This document shows positions 8,907-17,600 of a stretch of DNA of 52,901 bases, one piece after another. The DNA is taken from assembly GCA_937921685.1 (NCBI GenBank), contig CAKZUF010000015.1:1-52901 (forward strand). The letters are read 5' to 3'. This DNA is from an uncultured archaeon (GTDB lineage: Archaea; Thermoproteota; Nitrososphaeria_A; Caldarchaeales; Calditenuaceae). The first letter of the stretch is position 1. The number at the start of each line of letters is the position of its first letter. A program made the translations under genes and the position numbers. The notes below the pieces were generated by a model. That model was given only the letters and a program-made list of their open reading frames with translations. It was not told the origin of the DNA and ran no database searches.

Positions 8907-9191
8907 TTAAATTATCTCGCGTACTTTTCTTTCCTCTCTGGGCCTAACTTTGAGCACACCGTAGTGTATGGCACATGAGATGCAGAGGTTCTCGGTGATG
9001 ATGTTTTGGGATATGTATGCGCCAGCTTTCTTCAACTCCCTGAAAAGATCTCCGCGGACGATTGATACACGCCTAGTGACGCGCTGAATCTTGCTCCTCG
9101 GAACAAGTGCACCACAGTTGTCGCACTGAACCATCGGCTCGGAGCCTTTCTGCCCCTTCGCCCTGCCCCTATTCTTTCTCTTTACAGGCAT
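8907..9191 (-). CDS. rps26e: 30S ribosomal protein S26e
   Basis: A 94-residue small-subunit ribosomal protein. The basic N-terminus MPVKRKNRGRAKG and two zinc-binding CxxC pairs (C23/C26 in QCDNCG and C70/C73 in NLCISC) match S26e. The segment YISQNIITENLCISCAIHYG is characteristic. S26e is known from TACK archaea and eukaryotes and is absent from Euryarchaeota, so this gene is the main lineage marker in the window. It is monocistronic, with AT-rich spacers on both sides. Confidence 0.94.
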   Translation of the reverse strand: MPVKRKNRGRAKGQKGSEPMVQCDNCGALVPRSKIQRVTRRVSIVRGDLFRELKKAGAYISQNIITENLCISCAIHYGVLKVRPREERKVREII

Positions 9192-9266
9192 GTTGTCCAG
9201 TGATATGTCATTAGGGGGGCGATTTAAACCCTTTATCTACCTATACTCACACCATCTAAGCCTTAT

Positions 9267-9806
9267 TCAGCCCTTTAACCCCATACGCCTCTTTAAGGGC
9301 TCCCTCTTCCTCTCCGCCTTCAAGTAGGTCTCAAACGCCCTGAGAGACTCTTCTTGGACAGGGTCAACCGATCCAGGCCTGACCTTCCTAATCCAGTTGA
9401 GCGCCTCCTCACCACTCATCCCTTTACTGTAGATCATGTATGCGGCGACTATGGAGCCTGACCTTCCCTGACCCGCGGCACAATGGACCAGCACACTCCG
9501 CCCCTGCCTTCTCATCTCGTCGATAAACTTGACCGACTTTAGGATGGTTTCGAGTGGTGGCGGGTCGTGGTCTGCTGTCGGTAAGTGTTCATAGACTATG
9601 TCGAAGCCCTCGAGGAAGATGGGTGGAATCTTGTCCTCGGTCAGGGAGAGTATTGAGCGTATACCGTTCTCGTAAAGCCACTCTATCTGCCTCCGTGTAA
9701 CGGGCCGGCCCGAGACAGCCAACCCTTCGTCAACCCAGCCGAAATTAAATGGTATGTCTGTAAACATCCCCCTTATCCGTCTCGCAACATCCCCCAAATT
9801 ATCCAC
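9267..9806 (-). CDS. Dual-specificity protein phosphatase
   Basis: A 179-residue cysteine-based phosphatase of the dual-specificity class. The active-site loop is HCAAGQGRSG (HCxxGxxRSG) and the likely general-acid Asp lies in PTADHDPPP. The open frame extends upstream to 9989, but a minus-strand TATA box (cttata, 9836-9831) sits 27 nt before the GTG at 9806, so I start there; the longer N-terminus would overlap PRPP synthase on the other strand. Substrates are unknown. Archaeal enzymes of this type act on phosphotyrosine or phosphoserine proteins. It is divergent from PRPP synthase. Confidence 0.85.
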   Translation of the reverse strand: MDNLGDVARRIRGMFTDIPFNFGWVDEGLAVSGRPVTRRQIEWLYENGIRSILSLTEDKIPPIFLEGFDIVYEHLPTADHDPPPLETILKSVKFIDEMRRQGRSVLVHCAAGQGRSGSIVAAYMIYSKGMSGEEALNWIRKVRPGSVDPVQEESLRAFETYLKAERKREPLKRRMGLKG

Positions 9807-9888
9807 ACATAATAGTGTGCTGGGGGCTGGTATAAGACCCTTGGGCTGGGGAGTGAATATAAATCTCGAGGAGGGAGTTGTCACAGTG

Positions 9889-10782
9889 ATGGCGGGAGGG
9901 TTCTCGCTGGTAGCTGGGCCTGCCTCTAGTGAGCTGGGGCTTAGGATTGCTGGGGTGATGGGTGTAAGAGCCCTGCGGCTCCAGCACAAGATTTTTCCCG
10001 ACGGCGAGTCCTATTTCAGATTCCTCGAAAAACCAGACTCTACCGTCGTTCTGGTTCAGGGTACGCATCCGCCCCAGGACAAACACCTCTTCCAGCTACT
10101 CTTAATGTCGATGGGTCTCAGGGAGCTTGGAGCGTCACGTATAGTTGCCCTAGTCCCATACCTAGCATACGCGAGGCAGGATAAGGCCTTCTTGGAGGGA
10201 GAGACTGTGAGCCTCAAGATAGTTCTCCATCTGATGAAGTCTGCCGGGGTTGATGAGCTGGTCACAGTGAATCCACATGCTCCCTGGGCTCTCCGGGAAT
10301 CTGGGATTACGAGCCACTCCATCAGCGTTGCAAAGACTTTAGCGTCTAATGTGAAGAGGCGCGGCTGGCAGGTATCCTATGTTGTCTCGCCTGGGAAGAA
10401 GGGGATGGAGCTAGCCATAGAGGCCGCGTCGGAGCTTGGGGCCGAGCCGGTGAAGGCTGAGTCGTGGAGAGACCCAAACACTGGCGAAGTTAAGGTGGAG
10501 GTGGGAGACGGGCAGAGCTTCAGTAACAAGGGTGTGATGGTTATAGACGACGTGGTAAGCTCGGGGGGAACCATGAGCAAGCTCGTGAAGAAACTGAAGT
10601 CTGTAAACGCCTCAAGGGTCTATGCCTGCTGCATCCATGGACTATTCATAGGAGACTCTGTCCAGACAATCCTAGAGGCGGGAGCAGATGCGATATTAGC
10701 CACAAACACCGTTCCAAACAAGTATGCTGAGGTCGACATATCGGCTGAGGTCGCAAACTATTTAGCCACAATTATATCTTGA
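9889..10782 (+). CDS. prs: Ribose-phosphate pyrophosphokinase
   Basis: A 297-residue PRPP synthetase (ribose-5-phosphate + ATP to PRPP), feeding nucleotide, histidine and NAD synthesis. It carries HKIFPDGESYFRF near the N-terminus, PYLAYARQDKAFLEGE in the flexible catalytic region, and the PRPP loop VMVIDDVVSSGGTMSKL. I start at ATG 9889; GTG 9886 is equally possible. A tataaa box at about 9858-9863 is about 28 nt upstream, so a leaderless mRNA is likely and the longer frame back to 9754 is not used. Its TGA overlaps the TTG start of the downstream tRNA methylase. Confidence 0.92.
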   Translation: MAGGFSLVAGPASSELGLRIAGVMGVRALRLQHKIFPDGESYFRFLEKPDSTVVLVQGTHPPQDKHLFQLLLMSMGLRELGASRIVALVPYLAYARQDKAFLEGETVSLKIVLHLMKSAGVDELVTVNPHAPWALRESGITSHSISVAKTLASNVKRRGWQVSYVVSPGKKGMELAIEAASELGAEPVKAESWRDPNTGEVKVEVGDGQSFSNKGVMVIDDVVSSGGTMSKLVKKLKSVNASRVYACCIHGLFIGDSVQTILEAGADAILATNTVPNKYAEVDISAEVANYLATIIS

Positions 10783-11810
10783 AGCGTCTTCTTGCACTGC
10801 TTTCAGGCGAAGCGCCGCGACTTGCATTAAGCGAGCTGAAGTCGATACTCCATATCCTCTATGGCGTGGACAATGTTGAGAAGATTACCGATAGGATTGT
10901 CCAGATTAACGCCAACATTAGTGATGCCGAAGTCATAACTGGACGCGCGGCGTATGTGAAGGAGCTTGTGGAACCCATCATTTACTCCCCTACACCAGAT
11001 ATAAGTGGCGCAGTTGACGTGGCCGAGTCCGAGCTCTTGAAAGAGCCAAATAGCTTTGCTGTAAGAGGTGTGAGGATTGGCGGCGTTAAATGTGACAAGA
11101 CGGCCTTAGAGAGGTTGCTTGGCGGGTTAGTCATGTCGAGCCACCCCTACTTGAAGGTTGACCTATCATCGCCTAACATCGTTATTCGCGCATACATCAC
11201 GGAGAATGGTATCTATGCGGGGCCCCTCCTGTCACGGCTAAAATACAGCAGGTTAGAGGCTAGGCGGCCTAAGATGAGGCCTTTCCGCCACCCCTCAGCG
11301 CTTATGCCAAGACTTGCGAGATGCATGGTCAACCTGACGAGGGTTAAGCCGCCCGGGTGGATAGTCGACCCCTTCGCAGGCACTGGCTCTATCCCGATGG
11401 AGGCGGCCGATATGGGGTATAGGGTTCTTGCGATTGAGTTGAAGAGGTGGATTGCGCGTGGATGCCTCTCGAACATGAAGTGGAGTGGCTATGCCGAGAG
11501 GGTTGAGCTGATATGTGGGGATGCTACAGCTCCTCCGCTGAGGGGCCGATTCCAAGGTGTCGCAACTGACCCACCCTACGGCCGCTCAACACAGCTAAGC
11601 GATAGAAACATCCAGAGACTTTATCTCAGCGCATTCTCATCGACTGCAGAGCTACTCGAACGCGGTAGCAGAATTGTAGCGGCGATCCCTCAGCAGCGTG
11701 TTGACCCAACCCTTCTGGAAGAGATTGGTCTCCACCTCATAGAGCAGCACCCCATCAGGATACATTCGAGCCTGACGAGAGTAGTTTGTGTCTACGGGCT
11801 GGGGTCTTGA
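10779..11810 (+). CDS. tRNA (guanine-N2) methyltransferase, Trm-G10-like
   Basis: A 343-residue SAM-dependent methylase of the THUMP/COG1041 type. The C-terminal Rossmann domain has a SAM-binding VDPFAGTGSIPMEAADMG motif and the catalytic TDPPYGRST (N/D-PP-Y), which marks amino-group methylation of guanosine. The N-terminal 150 residues correspond to the THUMP-containing RNA-binding region. In archaea this family forms m2G/m2,2G at position 10 of tRNA. The TTG start overlaps the stop of prs by one codon in a shifted frame, indicating an operon with coupled translation. Exact target position is inferred from the family. Confidence 0.85.
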   Translation: MKRLLALLSGEAPRLALSELKSILHILYGVDNVEKITDRIVQINANISDAEVITGRAAYVKELVEPIIYSPTPDISGAVDVAESELLKEPNSFAVRGVRIGGVKCDKTALERLLGGLVMSSHPYLKVDLSSPNIVIRAYITENGIYAGPLLSRLKYSRLEARRPKMRPFRHPSALMPRLARCMVNLTRVKPPGWIVDPFAGTGSIPMEAADMGYRVLAIELKRWIARGCLSNMKWSGYAERVELICGDATAPPLRGRFQGVATDPPYGRSTQLSDRNIQRLYLSAFSSTAELLERGSRIVAAIPQQRVDPTLLEEIGLHLIEQHPIRIHSSLTRVVCVYGLGS

Positions 11811-11982
11811 ACTATTCGTCGTCATTTAGCTAATCCTACGTAATGGCAAATATACGGATCAGCTAAAAGCATGTCGTCAGAATTACATAAAGTAGCGGTA
11901 ATAGCTGTTAATATTACGCTGCTATGGCTCAAATCATGTAAGAATGCTTATTAATGAGAGTTAGGAATCTATTTAGTAACTT
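11811..11982 (+). promoter_or_regulatory. Structured spacer and leaderless promoter before asnA-like gene
   Basis: This 172-nt spacer contains two potential hairpins. In the first, TTTAGCTAATCC at 11825-11836 pairs with GGATCAGCTAAA at 11856-11867 with a single mismatch. In the second, AGCGGTAATA (11894-11903) pairs with TATTACGCT (11912-11920) with one bulged G. They could form the 3' end of the upstream transcript. A TATA-like gcttattaat box at about 11947-11956 lies roughly 30 nt before the ATG at 11983, predicting a leaderless start. Confidence 0.5.
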
Positions 11983-12984
11983 ATGGAGACCGAGGTCAGT
12001 GTCGAACTCCAGAGGCTCGCGGAGGTCCTTCGGCAGAGTTGGAAGCAGGTTAGGACACCCAAGATGAAGGCTATACTCAAGGTTCAGGATGTTGCATGCG
12101 ACGCCATGCGGCGCTACTTGAAGTCCAAGGGCTTTATAGAACTTCTCCCACCCATAATCGGCCCAGTAACGGACCCGGGAATCAGGGGTGCGAAGCAGGC
12201 GACCATCGACTACTATGGCAGGGAGTACAAGGTGATGAGTAGTGCGATATTGTATAAGCAGGTGGCTGTGAGTGGGCTTGGCAAAATCTTCTTTATGTCA
12301 CCCAACGTGAGGCTGGAGCCCATCGACTCAGCCCTCACAGGCAGACATCTGGTGGAGTTTGTACAGCTAGACCTAGAGATAGCGGAGGCAAGCTACTTTG
12401 ACGCCATGGCCGTGGCGGAGCAGCTCTTGTCCGAGGCAGTAAACGCTGTCCGCGATACTTGTCAAAAGGAGTTGGAGCTGCTGGGCCGGCAACTACCGAC
12501 AATCAAGCCACCGTTCAAGAAGCTCACATATGACGAGACCATAGAATATCTGAGAATGAGGGGGGTTAAGGTGCGGTATGGTGTCGAGATTCCTTGGGAT
12601 GCGGAGCAGCTCTTATCAAAACTGATTGGTGAACCCTTCTTCGTAATAGATTATCCGAGAGGTGCTCGCGGATTCTATGATAGGGAAGATGAGAGGCGGC
12701 CGGGGATACTCCGAGACTTCGACCTGATTTATCCCGAGGGGTATGGTGAGTGCGCCTCTGGCGCCGAGAGGGAGTATCGATACGAGAAGGTTTTGGAGAG
12801 GATGAAGGAGACCGGTGAGGACCCGCGGAAGTATGGCTGGTATCTTGAGATGCTCAGGGAGGGGATTCCGCCTAGTGCCGGGTTCGGTATAGGCGTGGAG
12901 AGGCTTACGCGCTACCTGTGTGGGCTGGACTTTGTGTGGGAGGCGAGGCTCTGCCCAAAGCTAGCCGGAATATACTCGCCATAG
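11983..12984 (+). CDS. asnA: Archaeal asparagine synthetase (AsnRS-like, AsnA type)
   Basis: A 333-residue protein equal to the catalytic core of a class II aspartyl/asparaginyl-tRNA synthetase without the N-terminal anticodon-binding OB domain. Motif 2 is in the PNVRLEP...TGRHLVEFVQLDLE region and motif 3 is GFGIGVERLTRYLCG. Such stand-alone cores (the Pyrococcus AS-AR type) make asparagine from aspartate, ammonia and ATP instead of charging tRNA. The next gene is a glutamate-synthase-like protein with no gap, so both may work in amide-nitrogen metabolism. A truncated tRNA synthetase with another job remains possible. Confidence 0.82.
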   Translation: METEVSVELQRLAEVLRQSWKQVRTPKMKAILKVQDVACDAMRRYLKSKGFIELLPPIIGPVTDPGIRGAKQATIDYYGREYKVMSSAILYKQVAVSGLGKIFFMSPNVRLEPIDSALTGRHLVEFVQLDLEIAEASYFDAMAVAEQLLSEAVNAVRDTCQKELELLGRQLPTIKPPFKKLTYDETIEYLRMRGVKVRYGVEIPWDAEQLLSKLIGEPFFVIDYPRGARGFYDREDERRPGILRDFDLIYPEGYGECASGAEREYRYEKVLERMKETGEDPRKYGWYLEMLREGIPPSAGFGIGVERLTRYLCGLDFVWEARLCPKLAGIYSP

Positions 12985-14385
12985 GTGTGGAGCGGGGCGG
13001 TAAGCCTTAAAGTGAGTCCCTCGAAACCCTTCTTGAAGATCTTCCTAACCCTACACCGGTTTTACTCATTATTCTCAGATCTCGCCGAAATATGGGGGAG
13101 CTATCCATTTAGAGAGATTATTGAGCGCGCACGTAAAGGGGTTGACGCCATGTATCCTGCAGACGCCTTAAAGCCTTCAATAATGTTGCTGAAGGGCGCA
13201 AACATATACAAGCACCCAACACGCTATGCCACGCTTGATGAGCTGCTCCTACTCCCACCCGCGTTCACCCCCCTAAGACTCAAGAAGATGTCCGAGCTGC
13301 TACGTGAGCCGGTCTTCACCGACGTGGATTTGAGGCATAGCTTGGGCGGCTTCAATGTAATGATGCCGGTGATGGTGGCGTCTATGGGCTCTGTACACGT
13401 TGCGAATAAGATATCTCTCGAAATTGCGCGTGGTGCTGCGCGTATGGGTATTCCGATGGGGATAGGCGAGAATGTCGCAACTATGTGGGGCTATTCGAAG
13501 AGGGTCAAGAGTGGTCAGCCGTGCTTTAAGGAGAGGGTTATGACATATCTCGAGAACTTGGATGGTGATGTTGGTGGAGTAACTATTCAGCAGAGCGTAG
13601 AGGACGCCTACAACGAGCTTTGGAACAGAGTCTACTCAGACCCCGACATCGAGCCATTCATCCAGAAAGGGCTTATCGGTTTTGAGATTAAGGTTGGCCA
13701 AGGGTCGAAGCCCGGGCTTGGGGGTGAAGTGAGACTCTCAAGAGAGGAGGCTGAACGCCTCATGGACAAGTACCATTTATCAGAGGACCCAAGGAGTGCG
13801 GTTAGAGACAGGGTTGAGAGACACTCCGCCCCGGGGACGTTTCTGCCCGAAATACTTCGAGGCATGATCAGGATGATGAGGAACAACTACCCGAGATGCA
13901 GGATCTGGGTAAAGCTGGGCCCGTTCAGGGACCTGCCTGAGGTTCTCGACGTCTTGACTTCAGAGGGTGTGGACGCTGTATGGATAGATGGAAGGGAGGG
14001 TGGGACCGGGATGAGCCCCTACGCCTCTATGAGGCATCTAGGCCTACCCCTCATCGCAGCGTTGTGCAGCATATCGAGACAGCTAGAGTCGAGGGTCGGC
14101 TCGACCTCTTTTATAGTCTCCGGGAGGCTCTATGACGGTGGCCACCTCGTAAAATGCCTGTGCCTCGGCCTCGATGGTGTGGCGTTTGGGCGCCCGGTCG
14201 CCGTTTCGGCATGGATTGCGGGCTCTCGAGGTGTTGAAAACTATCTTAAGACAGTGGAGCTAGAGGCCAAGATGCTCATCTCCGCATTAGGCAAATACCG
14301 TGTGCGCGACTTGTCGAGAGAAGATCTGGGGTGTCTGGATAGGGATATTGCTGAGAGTTTGGGTGTGAGATACGTCTACTCATAA
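12985..14385 (+). CDS. Glutamate-synthase-like FMN oxidoreductase
   Basis: A protein of up to 466 residues with the FMN/Fe-S TIM-barrel domain of the GltB family. Conserved parts are MPVMVASMGSVH, GIPMGIGENVATM, IGFEIKVGQGSKPGLGG, IWVKLGPFRD and WIDGREGGTGMSP near the flavin phosphate site. The amidotransferase domain and the C-terminal GXGXG domain of full glutamate synthase are absent. Family members are called glutamate synthase large-subunit-like; the reaction is not certain. The GTG at 12985 directly abuts the upstream stop; ATG 13150 is an alternative that would remove 55 residues. It is likely co-transcribed with the asparagine synthetase. Confidence 0.75.
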   Translation: MWSGAVSLKVSPSKPFLKIFLTLHRFYSLFSDLAEIWGSYPFREIIERARKGVDAMYPADALKPSIMLLKGANIYKHPTRYATLDELLLLPPAFTPLRLKKMSELLREPVFTDVDLRHSLGGFNVMMPVMVASMGSVHVANKISLEIARGAARMGIPMGIGENVATMWGYSKRVKSGQPCFKERVMTYLENLDGDVGGVTIQQSVEDAYNELWNRVYSDPDIEPFIQKGLIGFEIKVGQGSKPGLGGEVRLSREEAERLMDKYHLSEDPRSAVRDRVERHSAPGTFLPEILRGMIRMMRNNYPRCRIWVKLGPFRDLPEVLDVLTSEGVDAVWIDGREGGTGMSPYASMRHLGLPLIAALCSISRQLESRVGSTSFIVSGRLYDGGHLVKCLCLGLDGVAFGRPVAVSAWIAGSRGVENYLKTVELEAKMLISALGKYRVRDLSREDLGCLDRDIAESLGVRYVYS

Positions 14386-14435
14386 GGGTGAGGGCTATAA
14401 CCTCCCAGCCAATGGACTAGTCTTGTGGCTAGGCG

Positions 14436-15356
14436 ATGACTCAGATGCTTGTATGCTTCTTGGGTACGAGCGGTGGCATGCCAACACCCCACAGGGCCCT
14501 ACCAAGCGTGGCTGTGAGGTTTGCCGGCTCTCTATTGGTCTTTGACTGTGGCGAGTCGACCCAGAGACAGCTCCTCGCCTCGGGCCTAGGGCTGCCGCGG
14601 GAGCTCAGGATCTTCATCACACACCGCCACGCCGACCATCTCCTTGGCATACCGGGCGTCCTATACACCCTCAGCATGATGGGGAGGGAAGACCCCGTGA
14701 CAATCTTCGGACCAAAATCCGCCTGTGAAGTCATCAGAAACCTGCTAGAAGCCCTCGAAACAGGGGTAGGGTTCGATGTGAAAATCAACGCTGTAGGGCC
14801 TGGCCTCGTATTTCAGGGGAGGGGGTTTAAGGTCGAGGCCGTAGAGGCAGTGCACTCCGCCGAAGCGGTATGCTATAGGCTTTTGGAGGACAACCGGCCC
14901 GGCCGGATGAGGGTCGAGTATCTGGAAGGGATTGGCCTACCCCGAGGCCCACTCTGGGGCAGGCTGCAGAGAGGGGAGCCGGTAACGTATCAGGGAAGGG
15001 TGATTAGGCCGGAGGAGGCCGTAGACCCGCCGAGAAGGGGGAGAAAAATAGTCTACACAGGAGACACGAGGTACTCGGAGAATATAGTAGAGTTCGCATA
15101 CGGGGCCGACCTCTTAATACACGACGCCACATTCGATCAGAGCCTCTCAGACCGTGCGGAGGAGGAGGGGCACAGCACCGCCTCCGAAGCCGCTACCGCC
15201 GCTCTACATGCACAGGCCCGCGCACTAGCCCTCTTCCACATAAGCCCCAGATACCATGGAAAGGAGGAACTGCTGCTGAACGAGGCGAGGAAAATCTTTC
15301 CAAACACGATCCTGCCAAGCGACTTAGAGAAGGTAGAGGTCCACTACCCGGAGTGA
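14436..15356 (+). CDS. rnz: Ribonuclease Z (tRNA 3' processing endonuclease)
   Basis: A 306-residue metallo-beta-lactamase-fold nuclease that trims tRNA 3' trailers. It opens with VCFLGTSGGMPTPHRALPSVAVR and FDCGESTQRQL, standard for RNase Z. The zinc motif THRHADH is at about residues 62-68. Later ligands are in VYTGDTR, LIHDATF and a terminal LFHISPRY. Length is usual for the short RNase Z form. The ATG at 14445 (MLVCFLG) is a plausible alternative start. The 3' end overlaps the convergent zinc-ribbon gene by 13 nt. Confidence 0.93.
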   Translation: MTQMLVCFLGTSGGMPTPHRALPSVAVRFAGSLLVFDCGESTQRQLLASGLGLPRELRIFITHRHADHLLGIPGVLYTLSMMGREDPVTIFGPKSACEVIRNLLEALETGVGFDVKINAVGPGLVFQGRGFKVEAVEAVHSAEAVCYRLLEDNRPGRMRVEYLEGIGLPRGPLWGRLQRGEPVTYQGRVIRPEEAVDPPRRGRKIVYTGDTRYSENIVEFAYGADLLIHDATFDQSLSDRAEEEGHSTASEAATAALHAQARALALFHISPRYHGKEELLLNEARKIFPNTILPSDLEKVEVHYPE

Positions 15357-15808
15357 CGCCTAAGTGTTTGTATGTGTGGAGGCCACTCGGATAGGTCTAT
15401 CCACCCCGTCAAGACGTCATCCAGTGGAAAACTCTTAATCGCTTCAGGCTCCCCCCCATCCATCTTTCGGCGGAGCCTGTAGTCACTGCCGACGATAAAT
15501 TCATCCTCACCGGGGTGGGGGGTCTCGACCCTAACCTCGTCTCCGGGCTTCACAGCAACCGCCGTGATGCCTGGAGGTATGGCCCCGGACCCCCTCCAGA
15601 AAACGACAATCCATCTAGCCTCGCCGGGCTCTAGAAGTTCTAGGAGACCCTCCGTCGAAGTCATGGTTCCAGGCCCCCTGAGACCAACCCTCGTCGCACC
15701 GCACCTTCTACACCTCCAGGCCTCCACAACCTTCACCACCTCCTCCCCCTGCGTAACAGTCAAAGCCCCCGCGTACTTCAGGTCATGGTCGCATCCGCTT
15801 GCTGACAC
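15344..15808 (-). CDS. Zinc-ribbon-like protein of unknown function
   Basis: A 154-residue protein I do not recognise. The N-terminal third has C6, H8, C33 and C36 (SGCDHD and WRCRRCG), which together could hold a zinc ion. The remaining two thirds is predicted mostly beta-strand (RWIVVFWRGSG, GITAVAVKPGDEVRVETP) and ends with DDVLTGWIDLSEWPPHIQ. There is no membrane segment or signal. It is followed, in the same direction, by nothing obvious; the MBL hydrolase lies just upstream with a 12-nt gap, so the two may be one transcript. Confidence 0.6.
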   Translation of the reverse strand: MSASGCDHDLKYAGALTVTQGEEVVKVVEAWRCRRCGATRVGLRGPGTMTSTEGLLELLEPGEARWIVVFWRGSGAIPPGITAVAVKPGDEVRVETPHPGEDEFIVGSDYRLRRKMDGGEPEAIKSFPLDDVLTGWIDLSEWPPHIQTLRRHSG

Positions 15809-15820
15809 CTGTGGACCACC

Positions 15821-16489
15821 CTACTCTTCGGGCTCCAGTATCTCGACCCTACACTTCGCCATCTTCTTAAACTCCTCTGCCTCCCTTCGCGAGCCTACTA
15901 TCGCGCCGTAGTGCATCGGGATTGCGACTTCAGGCATTATGTTGTTTGCGGCTTCAGCGGCCTCCGCAGCAGTCATAACATATACACCGCTCACGGGCAG
16001 GAAGGCTACATCTATCTTGCCCAACCCCCTCATCTCAGGGATAAAGTCTGTGTCGCCTGGGTGGTAGATCCTTACACCAGCGAGTTCAACAACATATCCC
16101 ACGCCGCCATACTCCCTTGGATGATAGACAACACCTGGGGACCTGAACTTGTTAACATTATAGGCGGGGACAACCGTGTATCGGAGGTCTCCAACCTCTC
16201 CACGGTCTCCCGCCGTAACAAACACTTTCGACTTGCATGGGATACCCCCAAGCCCAGCCATACAGTTTTTCGCAGCAACTATAGTTGTTTTCTCAGAGGA
16301 TGAGACTTTTGCGAGATCGTTGGCCGAGAGGTGGTCGAAATGCTCGTGCGAAATGAATATAACATCAGCCGCTCTCTTGGTCTTGGTCTTGAGCTGGTAG
16401 GGGTCAAATACTATCTCGCGGCCACTCCAGCGGATGCTGAATCCCGCGTGGCCAAGCCATCTTATCTCAAGCCCCCTGTACGTCAGCAT
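15821..16489 (-). CDS. MBL-fold metal-dependent hydrolase (UPF0173-like)
   Basis: A 222-residue metallo-beta-lactamase-fold protein. It begins with the typical IRWLGHAGFSIRW, has the metal motif SHEHFDH (His48, His50, His53), the strand IYHPGDTDFIPEM and the C-terminal AIPMHYGAIVGSR histidine. This is the UlaG/UPF0173 type; its natural substrate is unknown in archaea. The gene reads toward the zinc-ribbon protein with a 12-nt gap and is divergent from RFC-S. Confidence 0.85.
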   Translation of the reverse strand: MLTYRGLEIRWLGHAGFSIRWSGREIVFDPYQLKTKTKRAADVIFISHEHFDHLSANDLAKVSSSEKTTIVAAKNCMAGLGGIPCKSKVFVTAGDRGEVGDLRYTVVPAYNVNKFRSPGVVYHPREYGGVGYVVELAGVRIYHPGDTDFIPEMRGLGKIDVAFLPVSGVYVMTAAEAAEAANNIMPEVAIPMHYGAIVGSRREAEEFKKMAKCRVEILEPEE

Positions 16490-16588
16490 CGAGATAACTA
16501 GCTGTTCATCCCATATATATCAGTAGCCCACCGACCACTAGCCGTTAAATCCTGAGACTACTCCTCCACCCTCATTAAGGCAAACCTA

Positions 16589-17596
16589 ATGAATAGGTCC
16601 AAGCCCTTGGGTGATGGATTGGCACTACAGGAGACTATACCGTGGATTGAGAAGTATCGCCCACGGAGCCTCTCCGAGATAATCAACCAAGAACAAATCG
16701 TGAACAGTCTCAAGACGATACTGTCCACCCACTCAGTTCCTCATATGCTGTTTACGGGGCCGCCGGGTGTCGGAAAGACAGCGACGGCACATGCCTTTGC
16801 CAGCGACCTCTATGGCGGCAGATACATTGAAGACGGCCACTTCCTAGAGATTAATGCGAGCGATGAGAGGGGTATAGACGTTATAAGGGATAAGGTTAAG
16901 GGGTTCGCCAGGACCATACCTATTGGCGGAATAGGGTTTAAGATTCTACTACTAGACGAGGCGGACCAGCTCACATCCGATGCTCAGCACGCCTTTAGGA
17001 GAGTCATGGAGCAGTTCTCAGCGACCTGCAGATTCATCCTTGCAGCAAACTATGCCAACAGGATAATAGAGCCAATACAGTCAAGGTGCGCGGTCTTCAG
17101 GTTCAAGCCAATAGAGCTGGAGCACATGAGAAAAGCGGTCGAGAGGATCGCCACCAAGGAGGGGCTAGAAGTCACGGGTAGGGCGGTTGAGGCCCTATAC
17201 GAGGTCACGGAGGGCGACCTGAGAAGATGCATCAACCTGCTCCAAACAGCGTCAACCTACAGCAAGAGAATAGATGAGAACCTTGTCTTCCAGGTGGCCG
17301 GGCTTGCTTGGGGCGGTGAGGTGCGGCGGCTACTGGAGCTGGCCGCGGCAGGCAAGATAGAGGATGCCAGAAAACAGTTGAGGCTCATACTCTACGTCAA
17401 CGGGGCCTCAGAGAGGGATCTTATCGGCCAGATATACCGCGACCTATTCTACCTCTCAATCCCTGAGAAGAAGAAGCTGGAGCTGATATCTCTGTTGGGC
17501 GAGGTTGACTTCCGGGTCTCCCAAGGCGCGAACCCCGAGCTGCAGATCATGATGTTCTTGGCGAACCTATACTCAGCATCGCAGGCAGGTAAGTAG
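16589..17596 (+). CDS. rfcS: Replication factor C small subunit
   Basis: A 335-residue AAA+ clamp-loader subunit that with RFC-L loads PCNA during replication. Visible are PWIEKYRPRSLSEI (RFC box II), Walker A GPPGVGKT (57-64), Walker B LLLDEAD (120-126), sensor 1 AANYANRI and the RFC signature SRC (165-167). The C-terminal helical collar domain is complete. rfcL begins four bases after its stop, a common archaeal arrangement. Confidence 0.95.
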   Translation: MNRSKPLGDGLALQETIPWIEKYRPRSLSEIINQEQIVNSLKTILSTHSVPHMLFTGPPGVGKTATAHAFASDLYGGRYIEDGHFLEINASDERGIDVIRDKVKGFARTIPIGGIGFKILLLDEADQLTSDAQHAFRRVMEQFSATCRFILAANYANRIIEPIQSRCAVFRFKPIELEHMRKAVERIATKEGLEVTGRAVEALYEVTEGDLRRCINLLQTASTYSKRIDENLVFQVAGLAWGGEVRRLLELAAAGKIEDARKQLRLILYVNGASERDLIGQIYRDLFYLSIPEKKKLELISLLGEVDFRVSQGANPELQIMMFLANLYSASQAGK

Positions 17597-17600
17597 GTCT

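Noticed and set aside
9807..9989. Longer N-terminus of the dual-specificity phosphatase
   Set aside because: It would overlap prs on the other strand and start upstream of its own TATA box; the residues look like non-coding translation.
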